From assembly GCA_008360975.2 (NCBI GenBank), contig CM039185.1:2108001-2172000 (forward strand): a stretch of 64,000 nucleotides of DNA, read 5' to 3'. This DNA is from Lichenostomus cassidix (Eukaryota; Chordata; Aves; Passeriformes; Meliphagidae). The first letter of the stretch is position 1; each line of letters starts with the position of its first letter. Below the pieces are notes generated by a model. It saw only the letters and a list, made by a program, of their open reading frames with translations. It was not told where the DNA came from and searched no databases. The translations under genes and the position numbers were made by a program. Shown here piece after piece: positions 45,807 to 59,283 of this stretch.

Positions 45807-48800
45807 TTCTTGCTGTGTGTGGCTGCAGAGGGTACAAAATCACTTTATGGCTGGATACAGATATATCCAAGTGGATTTTCTCTCTGGATCTGTGCAATGA
45901 ATCTCCATTCAGAGGAAGCTCTGAATCTCCCAAGTGTGCCTGGGGCTTGGACTTATTGTCTACCTTTGAGAGGTGGCCAGTCTCAGAGTTGCTATTTTTT
46001 GTGGGTTTGGCTTTTTTTTCATTTCCTTTCTCTGATAAATACCTTGGAGAATGGGCAGTAGGCACAATGTGGAATCAATGTAAGTTTTAAAGTAATATAT
46101 ATATAAGAAAGACTAATATTTTTACAAACACTCTACTCACTCTATTTCTTCTAGTTTCTCAAGCGCAGCCAGGTCCTGGCAGCTCCTCAGTGTGAAAACT
46201 CAATAGGTTAAACCCCTTTTGAAACATTGTGAGCATTTGAAATGTTTCTACACAGCCACCCTGGCTAGAGGACAGGATTAGTTTCTCTGGGAAGCTCATT
46301 TTGTATCTTTAGATGAAAGGTAGTTTAACTAATCAGTCCTAGAGAAACCTTGACGAGAAAAAAGTTGCATTTTCTTGGCTTTCCAGTAAATCCCCTGTTG
46401 CTGAAGAGCTTGATTTTAACAATGCTCTTTTTGGAGTTTAGTTGTTTACTTAAAACACATCTCAGTTTGAGTGATACATTGATAAACTGTGCCAAAACCA
46501 AATAAGAATCAGTGGAAAACCATTTCTCCCTGTGGCCCTCTGCAGCAAGAGGAGAAAGATTTGGGATGTGAGGAGAGAAGGCTGGGGGTGAGAGTTGGGA
46601 ATATCCTCCCTGGGACATGGGATGTTCACCCAAACACATCTACAGCAACTTTGGCAAAGCAAAACTCTGAATTCTGGTCCTTGGCTGCCCCAACCAAGCT
46701 CACAGTCAGTGTCAAGATGTGGTACAAGTCTACTCCATGCTCAGAATCAGTGTAAAATAATAATTAATGGGTTTTTTTCAAGTGATGGTCTAGCATCTTG
46801 CTCTTTGAGATGTTAAAGTGTCCATGGAAGTTGCTAAAAACACTTGGTAGGTTTCAGGAAAAGTGTCATGAAATCTCCTCTAAAAACCCCCCTGACTTTG
46901 ACAAATTGGCATTTTTGCAGTCATCCCCCTCAACAAAAACAGTGCCATTTCTAGGTATTTTGGTTTGGTTCCTCTCCCCTTCATTATTTTTCCTCTCCCA
47001 TTTTATCAGAGGAAAGGGGAGAAAACAAGGAGAATGAGGAAGAAGAAGAGGTTGAGGTTCACCTACCATGCATTGCCTTGTGGAAGCCTCTGATCATTTT
47101 ACTCCACATTTGCTTCAGTTTTTTGTGTTGTTTTTGTTTTGTTTTCCGTAGAGAAAATCTTTTACTGGAAAACATTGGAGTGACAACCTTGGCCATCCGT
47201 GAGGATGTTGGATTTTGGAGCCTCCTTATGTTGAACACCAGGAGAGCTAATTAAAAACCTTAAATTACTTTTACCAAGTCAGCCTCGCTGTGCACAGGGT
47301 GGGAATGTCCTGGGGTTTGGGGTCGTTCAGGGCTGGTTTTGGGACGTGGTTATTATGGGATGCAGGGCCTTTGGATGAGGTTCCATTGCCAGGAACAGGG
47401 AGCAGCTCCCAGGAATGTAACAGTTTCCCATATGGATGGGACACCAACATAAGGGTAAACAAAATGGGGTTTCCAGCTGGTTTTCAGCACAATGAATCCT
47501 CTGTGGATTCACTGAGAAGCCAAAACTTGGTGCAAAGAGCCAAGCAGCCCCAGTCTGCCTCCTGGGCACCACCAGGAGGACACAGAGTGACTGGAGAACA
47601 TCCCACTGCTCCCTGATTTCTGGGGTTGGATGCACTGGTAAGCCTCCTGCAGCTGGGATTCTGTATCACTGGTTAATTGAGGTCTCCAAAGCCACTGATC
47701 CAATGGCTGTGCTCTCAGCTGATACAAGGGACAGTGGCAGCCCTGCAAAGCACAGGGGCTTTGGCCTGTCAGAATTTTCTGGTGTCCTTTGATCTCCACC
47801 AAGTCTCCATGGCCACTAGAGGTGGAAACTGGACCTGCCTGGGGAGGGCTGGGGGTGTTGGGTTGGGAAGAACTCTCTGCCCTCACCCTGGCCAGGATCT
47901 TGTAGCTGTGTCTTCAAACACTGAGCTTTGCAAATAGCTTTTGATAAAGGATGAAGGGCCAGAGCTGGGCTGTGCTTGGATTCCTGTCCCTTCTGGGCTC
48001 TGCAGGAGCTGCTCTGCATCCACAGCAGCAGAAATGGGCAGAGAATTGGTCCTGAGTGATTACATGTGGTATCCAACCAGCCCTGAGCCTATGGCAGAGG
48101 TCAGCACAGCCAGGGAAATGAATCCACTGCTCATTTTTTGCTTTATTCACAGGTTTCTGGGTGCCTTTGGCTTTTCCACCATGAGCTGGTGGCCAGCAGA
48201 ATGTAGATATGAAAAGCTTTGGGTGTTGGTGCTTGGCTGGTTGAGTTGGGGGATGAGGAAAGGGCGAGGAGGAGAAAGAAGGAGAAAACATTCCTGCAGT
48301 ACACTGTGACAAGGCCAGGGCCACCGTGGGGTGGGACATAACCACAGCTGCCCTGAGGTTCATGGAGATGTGCCAGGGCTGGGGGGCAGCTTGTGCTTTT
48401 AGAACAAGCCCTTGTCCCTGTCCCAGCATGAGAAATTTAAAAAAAAACCCACAAAACAACCCCTATTGAAATGTACAGACTGCACCAACAAAGCTGCTTG
48501 GCTTTATTTTGCGGTTTTGTTCTCTTTTTCCTTTTCCATCTTGGTCAGTTTGGGACTTTGAGCAGTGCAAATGTGTCTCTTTAGCCAGCTTTGTGTCAGT
48601 AACCAGCAGGAGAGATCTCAAGGGCCTCAGTCCTGGTGTGGCAGCCCCAGATTGTCCATATCTGAGACTTTTAACTGAACCTCAAACGAACCCCCAAGAA
48701 ACCATTACTGTTCTCACGAGGTGATGGGGTACCTCTTTCTTGTAGAAGCATCAAATTTGGGGTGGGGAGACCTTTGAAAAAGCCATTGGTAATCACTTGT

Positions 48801-49849
48801 ATTGGTGTGTCCTGACCAGCATCGAGACTCACGGCATTGTTAACGACCAATTAACAGTTCACTTCTAATTGTCAGGAATAAGTGTTGAATGCACATGGTA
48901 TTTCCTTGTAATTCCTCTCGTTCATGCTCAACCTTCCATCGTGGTGAGGTGAGGCAGCTTCACTTGGGCCATTTGTACCTCTTCTGTTGTCAGTGCAGCT
49001 GCCTACTGCAAAATCCCCCCAGAGCACCTTCCTGCTGCCCCTGTAATGAATGGAGCTTTCCCATTCCCGCTGGAAAACTGCACTACAGAGCAGTACTGAG
49101 ATAAAATGGGGTTTTCAGCAGAGAAGGCCCAAGTCAGACAGGTGGCCCAAATCTCTTTGGTCCCTGACTTTGAGGGGTGTGAATGAACTGTCTCCAGCTC
49201 CAAGGGTAAGGGTTGCCTTCACCAGCTCCTCTCGCTGCCAGGTGTGGTTGTGTCCATCCCGAGGTGATCCCTTCCCAGCGGGAGGATGCTGATGTCTGAC
49301 AGCACATTGTGCACTGCAATCACAAGCACAGGTTTATGGCCTTACTGGGGGCTCTGGGAGCTGGAAAACAGCTGGCTCATCCCAGGAGAAGCTTTTTGTC
49401 CAGCTGAGCAGTGTCTGGCTGAGGATGAGGAGCAGTGCTGGCTGCTCATCCTTCCCAGCCCGCTGCACCCTTGGCTCTGCCTTGCCTTTCCTCTGCTCCA
49501 CGGGGACAAGACTGGGCTGGTGTCTGATGTCCCCTGGGAGCAGGTCAGGGCACATCAGCCCCCGGGACAACGAGCATCCTCCCAGGAAAGGGAATCCTCC
49601 TGCCTGGAGGCAGGGATGAGTTTCTGGTGGCAAAGCCCAGCGGGAAGTTCACCCAGAGGCAGAGCTCTGTGCTCACCCTGCTGGGCTCTGAACGCCAGGG
49701 CGTGCTGGCCAGGCTTCTGGAGTGCTGGCAGCAGCACAGACAGCCAGGCTGGGGATCAACCACCCCATTCCCTGCCTCCCATCCTACCTGATTCCCCAGC
49801 AACGAGGCCATTCCACAGCAATCAGGACAGCACCTTCTTTTGCTGTCAG

Positions 49850-50080
49850 GGTTGTCATGAGCCTTTTAACTTGACTGGGGAAGTTGATCTCGAAGCAAAA
49901 TGTACAGTTATCATTCAATTACGGTTAAATCAAGCCCCTTCGATGCACTTTATGACCGAGTGAAAACAAATCAATGCTGTTATTGCACTGTATCTCTATT
50001 GTGTATAATATTATACATTCATCTGTAAGAGTAATTTATTTTTATTACTGTAAATAAAACTGTTAAAGTGATTTGTCAAG
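49850..50080 (+). other. AT-rich block resembling an mRNA 3' end
   Basis: Unique AT-rich DNA with ATTGTGTATAATATTATACA, AATTTATTTTTATTACTGT and AATAAA at about 50054-50059. It reads like the end of a long 3' UTR. It could be the distal end of the GPR12-type transcript or of an unrecognised RNA. Confidence 0.3.
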
Positions 50081-50562
50081 AGGATATCCAAAAACAGGGG
50101 GAGGGGGGGTTAAAATTAAAACCTTTGAAGATCTGGGCTCCTGTCCCAGCTATGTGCCATAGTGTGTGTGTCTGTGTTTTTATTTCAGAGTCCAGAGCAG
50201 CTCTCTGCTTTCCCTCACCCAGGCTCTGGGCTTCCCCTTGGATCAGGAGGAGCTGGATGAGCACAAGAACTGCTGGGGACAAGGAGGGGTTGGGAAGGAG
50301 CAGCTCCTGCTTTCCCATCAGCTTTCCCATCCTCTGCCCTCTGATCACCCAGGCAGTCAGGGATTAAACACCCTCGGGAATGAATTGATCTGTGAGGGTT
50401 TGATTCTCCAAAGGAAGGGTTTCAGAGAGATCACAGCTTTCTGCTGCTCCCTCTGTGCCCCAGCCTCCAACAGAGGAGGGAGCATCACAGGGCTGATTAA
50501 CTCCCAGCAAAGGACGAGCTGACAAAGAGCCAAACCCAGATCTACTGTAACCTCTTAAAATC

Positions 50563-50570
<8 letters not shown>

Positions 50571-50606
<36 letters not shown>
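50571..50606 (-). repeat. T36 homopolymer (poly-A on the - strand)
   Basis: Thirty-six T in a row. On the - strand it follows unique sequence (50607-50890) that ends GCTAATTAAATCT, so it looks like a poly-A tail. No target-site duplication or parent gene was recognised. Confidence 0.85.
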
Positions 50607-50609
<3 letters not shown>

Positions 50610-51109
50610 TTTAATTAGCACATGCATAAAGTGTCAACAGTTTGGGGTTAAGATGACATTTCTTGACCAAATGTAGTTACAAGCGGTGCCTCGGCTCGCT
50701 CCAGGTTTCCTCTCTACCCTGTACAGAAGGAACTCGTGCTGCCACCGCCGTCGTCCCTACCTTTCTGTCCTCGTGTCACCACAGGCAGAACCCACAACAC
50801 TGGGGAGAAATACACTTGTTCACACGTAGCAACTTGGGTAGGGGAGGTCGGTACGGGCAGCAACATCTACTCACCTACTGACTAAGTGCACATGGTTAAA
50901 GACCCCACCAGACAGTGAGCATCTCCTTCCTTCATCTCAGCTTTGAAACAAAATAATGGCATCAGGCACAGGCTGGGATGGGGGGCTGTCCCTTGGGAAG
51001 GTGCCTGTCTGCCATGGGCTCCTTCCAGCAGGTGACAAATCGAAGGAGATACAGGAATTCTTCTGCTGTGGTTAAAAAATGAGCCTTTTGCAGGAGCATG
51101 AGAGCAGCC

Positions 51110-51298
51110 CCACTGATTCTGGGGTGGCTCTGTCCCCACAGATTCTGGGGTGGCTCTGTCTCTACTGATAATGGAGTGGCTCTGTCCTCACCAATGCTGG
51201 GGTGGCTCTGTCCCCTCTGATGCTGTGGTGGCTCTGTCCCTACTGATGCTGGAGTGGCCCTGTCTTTACTGATTCTGGGGTGGCTCTGTCCCTTCCAT
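51110..51298. repeat. 26-bp minisatellite, about seven copies
   Basis: The word GGCTCTG (or GGCCCTG) recurs at exactly 26-bp spacing: 51126, 51152, 51178, 51204, 51230, 51256 and 51282. The consensus is GATTCTGGGGTGGCTCTGTC plus CCTACT. An open frame on the - strand through it is repetitive and not a gene. Confidence 0.95.
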
Positions 51299-51710
51299 GC
51301 CACCCCTGCAGAGCTGGAGCCAACCTCCACCGAGAGCAGCCCAAGCCCTGGCTCCAGGCTCTGTGTGTGACCATTTGGTGCCAAAAGGGGAGAAAACTGA
51401 TTACAGAATATCCAGCTGGAGCTGGCTGCTCCCTGACGCCCTGTTTTGGGAGGCTTGGTGCCCCAGTGCTCCAGGAGGTCCCCTGAGCTCAGGATTTGGG
51501 TGGTGGGCTTGTGGGGGCTTGTGGCTCTGAGGTGCCATGCAGCACAGGAGATGATCCTCACCTGCCTTCATTCCCCCCAAAACAACCCCTGGCCTCACCC
51601 AGAGGTGCTTTTACTCACTGGAGAAGGGATGGAAAACTGGAGCAGGATGGCTCCTGTCCTGCTGCAGCAGCTGGCATTGGCATTGTCCAGCAGCCCTGGG
51701 CTGGCACAGC

Positions 51711-51759
51711 AGGAGGAGGAGGAGGAGGAGGAGGAGGAGGAGGAGGAGGAGGAGGAGGA
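51711..51759. repeat. (AGG)n microsatellite
   Basis: About 16 AGG triplets. Poly-Glu, poly-Gly or poly-Ser frames through it are artefacts. Confidence 0.97.
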
Positions 51760-52364
51760 AGGCTCTCCCGAATGCTTGCCCCATGACAACAGCAACCCAC
51801 AGCAAGGTGGTGACAGGGTTTGTCACCTCCCTGCATCCGCCGTGCCCCCTGGGGACTGTCCCCATGCAGGGGTGCAGCACTGCCATGCACAGCCAGGCTG
51901 CTGGAGCAGATTTCCTCGGGCTGGCCGAGAGGGGAGTGAAAACAGCTCCCTGAGCCACTCGTGGGGAAAGAAGAATCCCAGAGGATCCCTTGGGCTCTGG
52001 GCAGCTCCAGGTTTCCAGCCCAGGGGATCTCTGCCCGTTCCCAGCACAGCAACACCACCCAGCCCAGGAAGCCCCCTGGCAGTGCCAGAGGGACCTCCAG
52101 GAAAGGCACTTGTGTCCACAGGAGCTGCTGTCACCCCACTGTGTCCCCAGAGGGAATGCTGGATCCCAGCCCTCTGTGGGACAGGGCACATCCCACAGCA
52201 GAGGGGAGCAAGGTGCCAGCACAGCTCAGCACCACCCAAACCCCTGCTCCAGATCCGAGTCAAGCAGCCCCAAAAGGAAGGAAATCTATTAAGGTGAGGA
52301 GCCAGCAGCCCAAAAATATCCTAAAAATGCATTTTGAAGAAAAGGGTTTTTTTAATTGGTGGGA

Positions 52365-52495
52365 ATTTGAGCAGGTTGGGTGTGACTTAGGGCAAGCTGG
52401 CCTCAGCAAAGGTGTCCCTGCTGATGGGAGAGGATGGAATGGGATGAACTTTAAGGTCCTTCCAACCCAAACCATTCTGGGATTCTATGACTTCC
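52365..52495 (+). mobile_element. CR1 LINE 3'-end fragment, sense
   Basis: Diverged body from TTGAGCAGGTTGGGTGTGAC, then AAAGGTGTCCCTGCTGATGG, GAACTTTAAGGTCCTTCCAA and the terminal ATTCTGGGATTCTATGA. Confidence 0.82.
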
Positions 52496-55400
52496 CGTCT
52501 TTTCCTGATCTGCTCTGATCTGACACAAAGACCACCACAAAGAGCAGCCCCAGACAGAGCTGAAACATCTCCATGTAAAATTGAATTTGGTGGGGGGCAC
52601 TGAGGGAGGTGCTGATGCCCATGACCATGGGTTTTGGAGAGCTGGCAGGGCTGTGCCAAAGCTGCTCCTGCTGCCAGCAGGAATTCCCCAGCTCCTCCGT
52701 GGGCATCACAGGAATGTCACTCAGCTCAGAGCCCTCTGCCTTCTAACACAAGCCTTCCGTGGTTTTTCCATGGCAAGAAGTGATGTTCCATGGCCTCAGC
52801 ATTCCCAGCTGAGGCATCAGGCTTGCTCCAGCACTGGGAAGAGGTGAAAATCAATGGGATTTGAGCTCAATCCCCACTGGAGCTGGGGAGGGGACCCTGG
52901 GGACAAAGCACCTCCTATGGTAGCAGGAGCCCCCTGTCCTTGCTGCCCTGAGGGGTGATGTGCTTATTGCTTTTCCTTAAATGCTGATTTCCTGGGATCT
53001 GATATTTGGAAGTGGTTCTGGTGCCACCTGCCTCACTGTGCTGCTGGCTGACTGGGAAGTGCTGCTGTGTCTGACCTTCCCTCGAGCTCTGAGGGGAGAA
53101 AAGGGAACAGTTTATCCTTCTGGAAATCACATGTGAGCTGTTTGTTTGCTTTGGAGTTTCCTGGGTGGGTTTGTTAGTTTGTTCGTTTATGTTTAGATTT
53201 TTTTTTAAATTTATTTTTAGATTTCTCATCTGAGCTACCCCAAATCAAAGGGTAAATTTTAAAATGTCCACCTTAGTGGTTTACTCACTACAGTCTGTGG
53301 GTCATGAATGGTCCAGAGGAGCTGCTGGAGCTGCTGCCTTTTAACTACTGAAACACAGCAGTACCAGCTGGACTGTGGTTTGTTCACATCCTTCCCTCTC
53401 AGGTGTTTATTCTGCAGCACATTTTATCTGTACTATTTTGGAGGGTCAACACCAACACCAAGGGGCAGCAAAAGCAGCTGCCAGGACAACTTTGGGGCTG
53501 TAACCCACCAGGACAGACCCACAGGGAGGGGATGAGGCAGAATTAGAACATGCCAGAAATGCCCTGTGGGCACCTCCACCACCCCCTGGCTGCACACAAA
53601 GTCATGAGCTCCCCTCTGGCTCCTCCAAGCCCTGCCATGGCACAGCCTCTGTGTCCTGAGTTTCTCCATCCTCACCTTGAGAAAGCTTTCCCTGAGATGT
53701 GACTCAGCTCCTTCCTGCCCCAGCTCAATCCCACACTGACCTGCAGAACAGATTTATTATTTATGTGGCTTTGCACAGTGTTTTACCCAACTGAGGTTTT
53801 CTCTGGGCAGGCTGATGGGAGCTTAACCAACCTAAAATGCTGGGCTGGTTTCTTTCTGCTTTGTTTTCTCCTCTCTGCACCCTTAACTTTACACAGAACC
53901 AAGTGCAGGAATCACCACTGAATGTCCCCTCAGGCCACCCCAGTCTCCTGGCAGTGCCACCGTGGGAAGGTGTGCAGGGAAAGGCTCCTTTCACACACAC
54001 CTGGGCTCACAACAACCAGCAAGAGGTCTGAACCTGTTCCTGGGAAGAGTGAAAGGTTAGAGGCACCTCTGGAGGGTGGGAAGATCCCTACTGGGAGATG
54101 CCCACAGGAGGGTGAAGCATCAGTGCTCCAGAGCCTCAGGGTGCTGTCAGTCAGTAATTCAGACATCAATCTGGGCAATGTCACATCAACTCTGCCCTCA
54201 GGGGATGGGTGGCCAAGTATTTTCCATCCAGGGATTCCCCTCAGCAAGAGCCCATCCCTTGCTGCAGGCTCAGCCTGGTGACACCACCAGCACAGTGTCC
54301 CTCCTTGGGAACATCCCGTTGTCCTCCTGCCACCCTGCCTGTGGGCCTGGAGACAAACACCACACTGGAGTTCTTAACTGTGGGGTTTGCATTGTTTTTT
54401 CATTCACACCACCCCAGTTTTCACCCAGAGAAGGTGGAGCTCAAAAGAATGAGCCTAGAAAACCTGGGGTTTGTCCAGAAAAGATCAGATTCACAAACAA
54501 CAAAACCTTTGATTCTCAAACAGGTTGAACTACTTCAAAGTCTGGGCTTGGGTTAAAAGTGTCTGAAAGAGGACATTTTCCAGAGGCTGTCACACGAGTG
54601 CTCCCAGGCACGATTCCCATCTCATCCATGGTCACCCCAGAGAGCACAGCTGCATGGGGCTGGGAAAGGCCATTCCCTAGGGCACAGGGACCCATCAGAG
54701 ACAAACCCAGCGTGGCTTGGCTCTCCTGGACTTTGCTGAGGCACTTCTGCGTGGGGAGTGGAGGGGCAGGAGAGCCCCGCTGCTGTCACCAGCAGGGGAC
54801 GTGGCTGTGGTGCTGGTCAGGGTCACCTAAGGAAGGGACAGCAGTCCCTGAGGTGCTGCTGCCCAGTGGAGGGTAAATTCATGGGTGAGTGAGCTTTTGA
54901 GGCTTCTAAAGTGCAGTGCAGGTTACATGGTCTTTGCTGTAGACTGTAAACTCCTCAGGACAGACTCTTTGCCCTTACTTGTATTTATTTTTATTTTTTT
55001 TTAATCTGTAAAGTGACATTCCAGCTGAGAAAACCTTACCCCTAAATAACTACTACTACAGGAAAAACAGGAATCTCGGCGAAAGGAACAGCCTGTGCTC
55101 CCCTGGCCAGCATCCCATCCTGGGGAGTGCTGCCCATGGCCTTCCATGGTCCATCCACAAGGAATTGGAACTGTGTTCCTGCCAGCCATGGAGCTCTGGA
55201 ATGCACCCTCCAAAATGCCACCTCCAGTGCTACAACCTGCCTCCCTCCATGCAAAACTTCCATTTATCATTAAAGCTGAGGTGTTAATTCAGGCTCAGGG
55301 GAGTCTGCAAAGCTTCTGTTCAGGCTGCTGGGTGTCTGGAAAAGGAGACAGAGATGGGAAAGTTGCTGGGAGGAAATCTGAGGGTTCTTCTGTGGAAAGA

Positions 55401-57117
55401 GCTCTCTGAAGAAGCCAAGTTCAGCCTTCTGTTTGTCCCTGCAGTAAAACCTTCCCAAGAGAAAGCAGCTGCAAAAGCAGGAGCTCTCATGGGATGGGAT
55501 GCTTGCTCTTCTCTAAGTGTCTTCCCAGGGTGGAAAATTAGAAACTGCCCTCCATTCTTCCTTCAGGACACTGACCCTCCAAGAGCCACCAGCTCCAGTG
55601 GTCACTCCAAACCAGGGAGACACTGAGTGCAATTCCAGGAGTGAGCAATGCCAGACTTCCACTAACCTTCAGAAACCTGAGCAGAACCTTCACACCTGGT
55701 GCAGCTTCCCAGGAGAACCACAGGCACAATGGTCCCCATAACATCCCTTTCTAGATCAATCTGGGATGTCCAAGAGGTCCCTGATGGACCTCCAGGACCA
55801 CAGCCTTCCATTAATATCTCCAAGCAGAACCAAAATGGCTCATTTACTGTTCCACTGATTCCAGCCCAATCCATTTGTATGCACACAGGGTATTTTGCCC
55901 CTCGCTGACAGTCATATTTATTATTTTTAATCTATGCCCATAAATTGGCAAGTAGGGGGAAGCAGATAAAATGGGAAGAGGAACTCTCAGGAGATCAGTT
56001 GGGCTCATTAAATGTTTGGCACTCTGTGATTATCCGTTGGCAATGAAATGCCACTGCTATATTTTAACAGGGAACACGATACCTTAATGTACAGGAGAAT
56101 CTCCTCAGCCCAATTCTGGTACTCTTGAGAGAGGAGAAATTCAATCATCTGTGACCTGGATTGTATTTTTTAACGTCTGCCAAGCTAGATAAAATATTTA
56201 AATATTCACTTTTATATCAGCCCACATGAGGATTTGAGCATTTCAGGTTGTGTAACACGGCCTGGCCTACTTTGGGGAGAATGTACAGAAATAGGCACAT
56301 ATGTACAAAATATTGAGTGTGCAGCATGTGGGGCAGACAGACAGTGTTAATTAGTGTGGCACAATCCCAGCAGCACCAGCCCCGAGCAGCCAAGGAATTG
56401 GTGTCACTTCTGGTGGATTGCAGAGGTCACCTGAGCAAAAACCAGGTGAATCTGCCTCAAATTAATCTGGTCAAGCGTGGCTGAGTCCCTCCAGTGAAGG
56501 CACTGAGGATGGAATGGCTGCCATGGGACTGGGGCTCTCAGTGCCACCATGTGGCATTAATGCTCCAGTTTGGTGATACTGGAGGTCTTCAACTGGAATG
56601 ATTCCTGGTGCTTGCCTTCCTCGTGGGGCTCTTGGGAGAGCTGGGAAGAGCCATGGCCTGGCTCAGACCATCTCTGGTCTGAAACCTTTCTGCTTTGGAC
56701 CAGGAATAGGTGTCTGCACCCACCCTGACCACAGAGGTTATCTCCCCACCAGATGCAGACATCTCTCTGGGATGAGGATGGAGGATCCCACTGCTGCTAC
56801 CAAGACCCCTTAAGGGTTTCCAGAGCAGTTCAGACCCCTGGAAGAGGAGGATGGTGATGTTTCCAACCAGCTGGCAGTGCTGGGAGGTCATGGTGCTGCT
56901 GGCTTGCTTTGCAGTGGAGAATGGGAAATGGGTTTGTGTTATGGGGGATTTCCTTCAGCAGAACATGAAGGGTGAGGATGTGCTGGGATTGCTGGGACAC
57001 CCCACAGGGAGAGGATGTGTGAGAACATAAAGGTGTGAGGAAATGGGGTGAGCCTCCCCTGCCCCCTGGGGCTCCCAGCTGTGTATCTGCTCTGCAGATG
57101 TGGTTGGTGCACTGGGC

Positions 57118-57180
57118 AGGCAGGGCCTGAGTGACCTCAATGACCTTTAGGGTCCTTGCAGCCCTCCTGTGATTGTCACA
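57118..57180 (+). mobile_element. possible CR1 tail remnant
   Basis: CCTCAATGACCTTTAGGGTCCT followed by a CCCTCCTGTGATTGT end weakly resembles the CR1 terminus. Confidence 0.3.
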
Positions 57181-58299
57181 CACTTTGCCAAGCAATGCCA
57201 TCAACCTGACAGCAGCAAGCTAACTGATAGCTGCCAGTCCCAGTCCCAGCAGAGCTGCTGTGAGGTGCCAGGGCAGTGGCAGGCTCCAGGGACAGCCCTG
57301 CCCTGCCACACAGCAGTGCAGCCCTGTCCCAGTTTCCTCAGCCCCATGTGCCACAGAGCAACTGGTGCATGAAAAGAAGGGCCTTGATCTTTTAGGGGCA
57401 CTCGGCTGCTCTCCAGCTCCCACCAGGACTGGCTCAGCTCTGCAGAACTGGGGCAGTCCCAGAGCCAAGGGATGAGCCATTCCTGTGTGTCCCTGAGCCT
57501 TTCCTGGGGCCAGAGGGACTCCTCAGCTGTGCTAGCTCCCCACAGTGACTCTGCAGCCCTTTGTCCCTTCTAACAGGTAAGAGCAGCTCCACCAGCCCCT
57601 GCTATCTTCTCTCTCTCACAGAGGGTTATTGGTCTTTCTAAATTATCTAAATAAGCCCAATTTCTTTTCTCTTACAAAGAATGGTGTGATTTTATCTATG
57701 TTGTTAACACTCCACCAGAAATATCAGTTTAAATGTTGCCCTAAATTTTCACATCATTTCCTCCTGAACCTACTCCAGGCCAAATCCTTTTCCCAAGGAA
57801 AGCATGTCCTGGGCATTGCAGGGGCTGTCTGTCTTGGCCAGCCTTTGGAAAAAAACCTCTTTCAGCCTTTTCCCTGCATCTCATAAGGTAAACATCAGAA
57901 CTGAGAGCTCTCAGTGAACACCAGGAGTTTCCTGGCCACCTGCAGTGTCTCCCTGCCTCCTCTGGTCACTCCTGCCCCTTGGGTTTTGTATTCCATGCAT
58001 CCTGTTGCTCTGCTGCTTCTTGCTTTGCCCTCTCCCACATCCCAAATCCATTCTGTCCCTCTGCTCAAGGCCACTCAGCACCACAGCTCCCAGCCCAGGT
58101 GAGGAGGTGGGGAAGGTGTCACTCCCAAGGGAAAAGAGACCATTTTGTGCCAGTCAAGAGAAGGGAGAGCTCCTGGGGACATTTCCCAGCAGCTGGGCAG
58201 AGCATTCACCACATCTGGCCACAGTTTGTCACCAGGGACAAACAAGCAGGTGTTTGGGACATTGCTCAACACCAGCATTTCCCAGGACACCAGCAGCCT

Positions 58300-58395
58300 G
58301 CTCTAGTGGAACTGTCCCTGTCCATGGCAGGGGGGTTGGAATGAGATAGTCCTTAAGGACCCTTTCATCCCAAACCATTCCAGGATTCTGTGAAT
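58300..58395 (+). mobile_element. CR1 LINE 3'-end fragment, sense
   Basis: TGTCCATGGCAGGGGGGTTGG, then AGTCCTTAAGGACCCTTTCA and CCCAAACCATTCCAGGATTC. A short 5'-truncated copy. Confidence 0.82.
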
Positions 58396-59194
58396 TTAAG
58401 GATCAGCATTTGGGTCTCAGTCATGTCCTCTTGTCTCTTTTACAGGTCTGGTTGCTTCTACGTAGTCAAAACCCTGCTGTTGTAGCCACCACCTGCATGG
58501 CTACTGGGAAAAGCAGGGAACTGGGCACAGAGCCCAGCTTTCCCCATCCAGGGCCTCGTGGTTTAAGGGAACACAAGAGAGAGCCTGTGGGCACCACACT
58601 GGCAAATCCATGGCTGCTCCTGGCCCATTTTGCACAGGTGAGGAAGCTCTCCCTGCTCTCTGCAGGTTTTCACACCTGTGATATTTCCAGCATTCCCCAC
58701 CCCTTTGCTCTGCCTCCCTGTGCCTCCTCCCTTCGCAGCTGTGTGAAAAGTCATCCATGAATCACTCTGTTTTGATGGGAAAACAGGTATTTTCAGTGCT
58801 GTCAGAGGGGCCTGGCTACCCAGCTGTGTCCAGCTGTGGGACAGGGGACGGAGCAGGATCAGGCAGGGGAATCAGTGCCTGGGTCTGAGCTGATCCCAAT
58901 CGTACAGGCACAGTTTGTGGGGCTGCAAAGTGCAAATTGAGAGTTTACCTGAAAGCAGCAGATTGTCTGATTCACTTTTTCTCAAATAACACTGAGATGG
59001 TGTCATGCTATAAGGCCAAGGAGAGCTGGGCTTGGGGAAGCTCCCTGAACACCTCTACTCCCTTGCTGGAAAAGGAGAGACAAGCCTAGACAAGGCTGTG
59101 TCTCCCTCCAGCCTTCATATTCCCCCTTTTCTCCCAGAAAACCATTTCTAAGGATGGATACAGGCTCAGGTCACCAACACCTTGATCTTCTCAT

Positions 59195-59283
59195 GCCCCT
59201 TGGTCTAGCAGAAGGTGTCCCAGCTCTAGCTGGACTAGATGGGCTTTAAAGATCCTTTCCAACCCAAACCATTCCATGATTTC
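59195..59283 (+). mobile_element. CR1 LINE 3'-end fragment, sense
   Basis: TGGTCTAGCAGAAGGTGTCC, then GCTGGACTAGATGGGCTTTA and CCAACCCAAACCATTCCATG. Well preserved. Confidence 0.87.

Larger units (their letters stand above)
44299..50080 (+). other. 3' flank of the GPR12-type gene
   Basis: No coding exon is seen. The first 300 bp are pyrimidine- and then purine-rich, with a GA run near 44462-44482 and A-rich DNA at 44550-44600. One CR1 copy lies at 45.6 kb. The block 46060-47270 is AT-rich and unique. An mRNA-end-like block lies at 49850-50080. Confidence 0.6.

Noticed and set aside
50962..51561. 199-codon - strand frame with repeated peptides
   Set aside because: Translation of the 26-bp minisatellite; the unit is not a multiple of three and the peptide register drifts.
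51446..52297. 283-codon + strand frame with a Glu run
   Set aside because: Poly-Glu comes from the AGG microsatellite; the rest has no homology I recognise.
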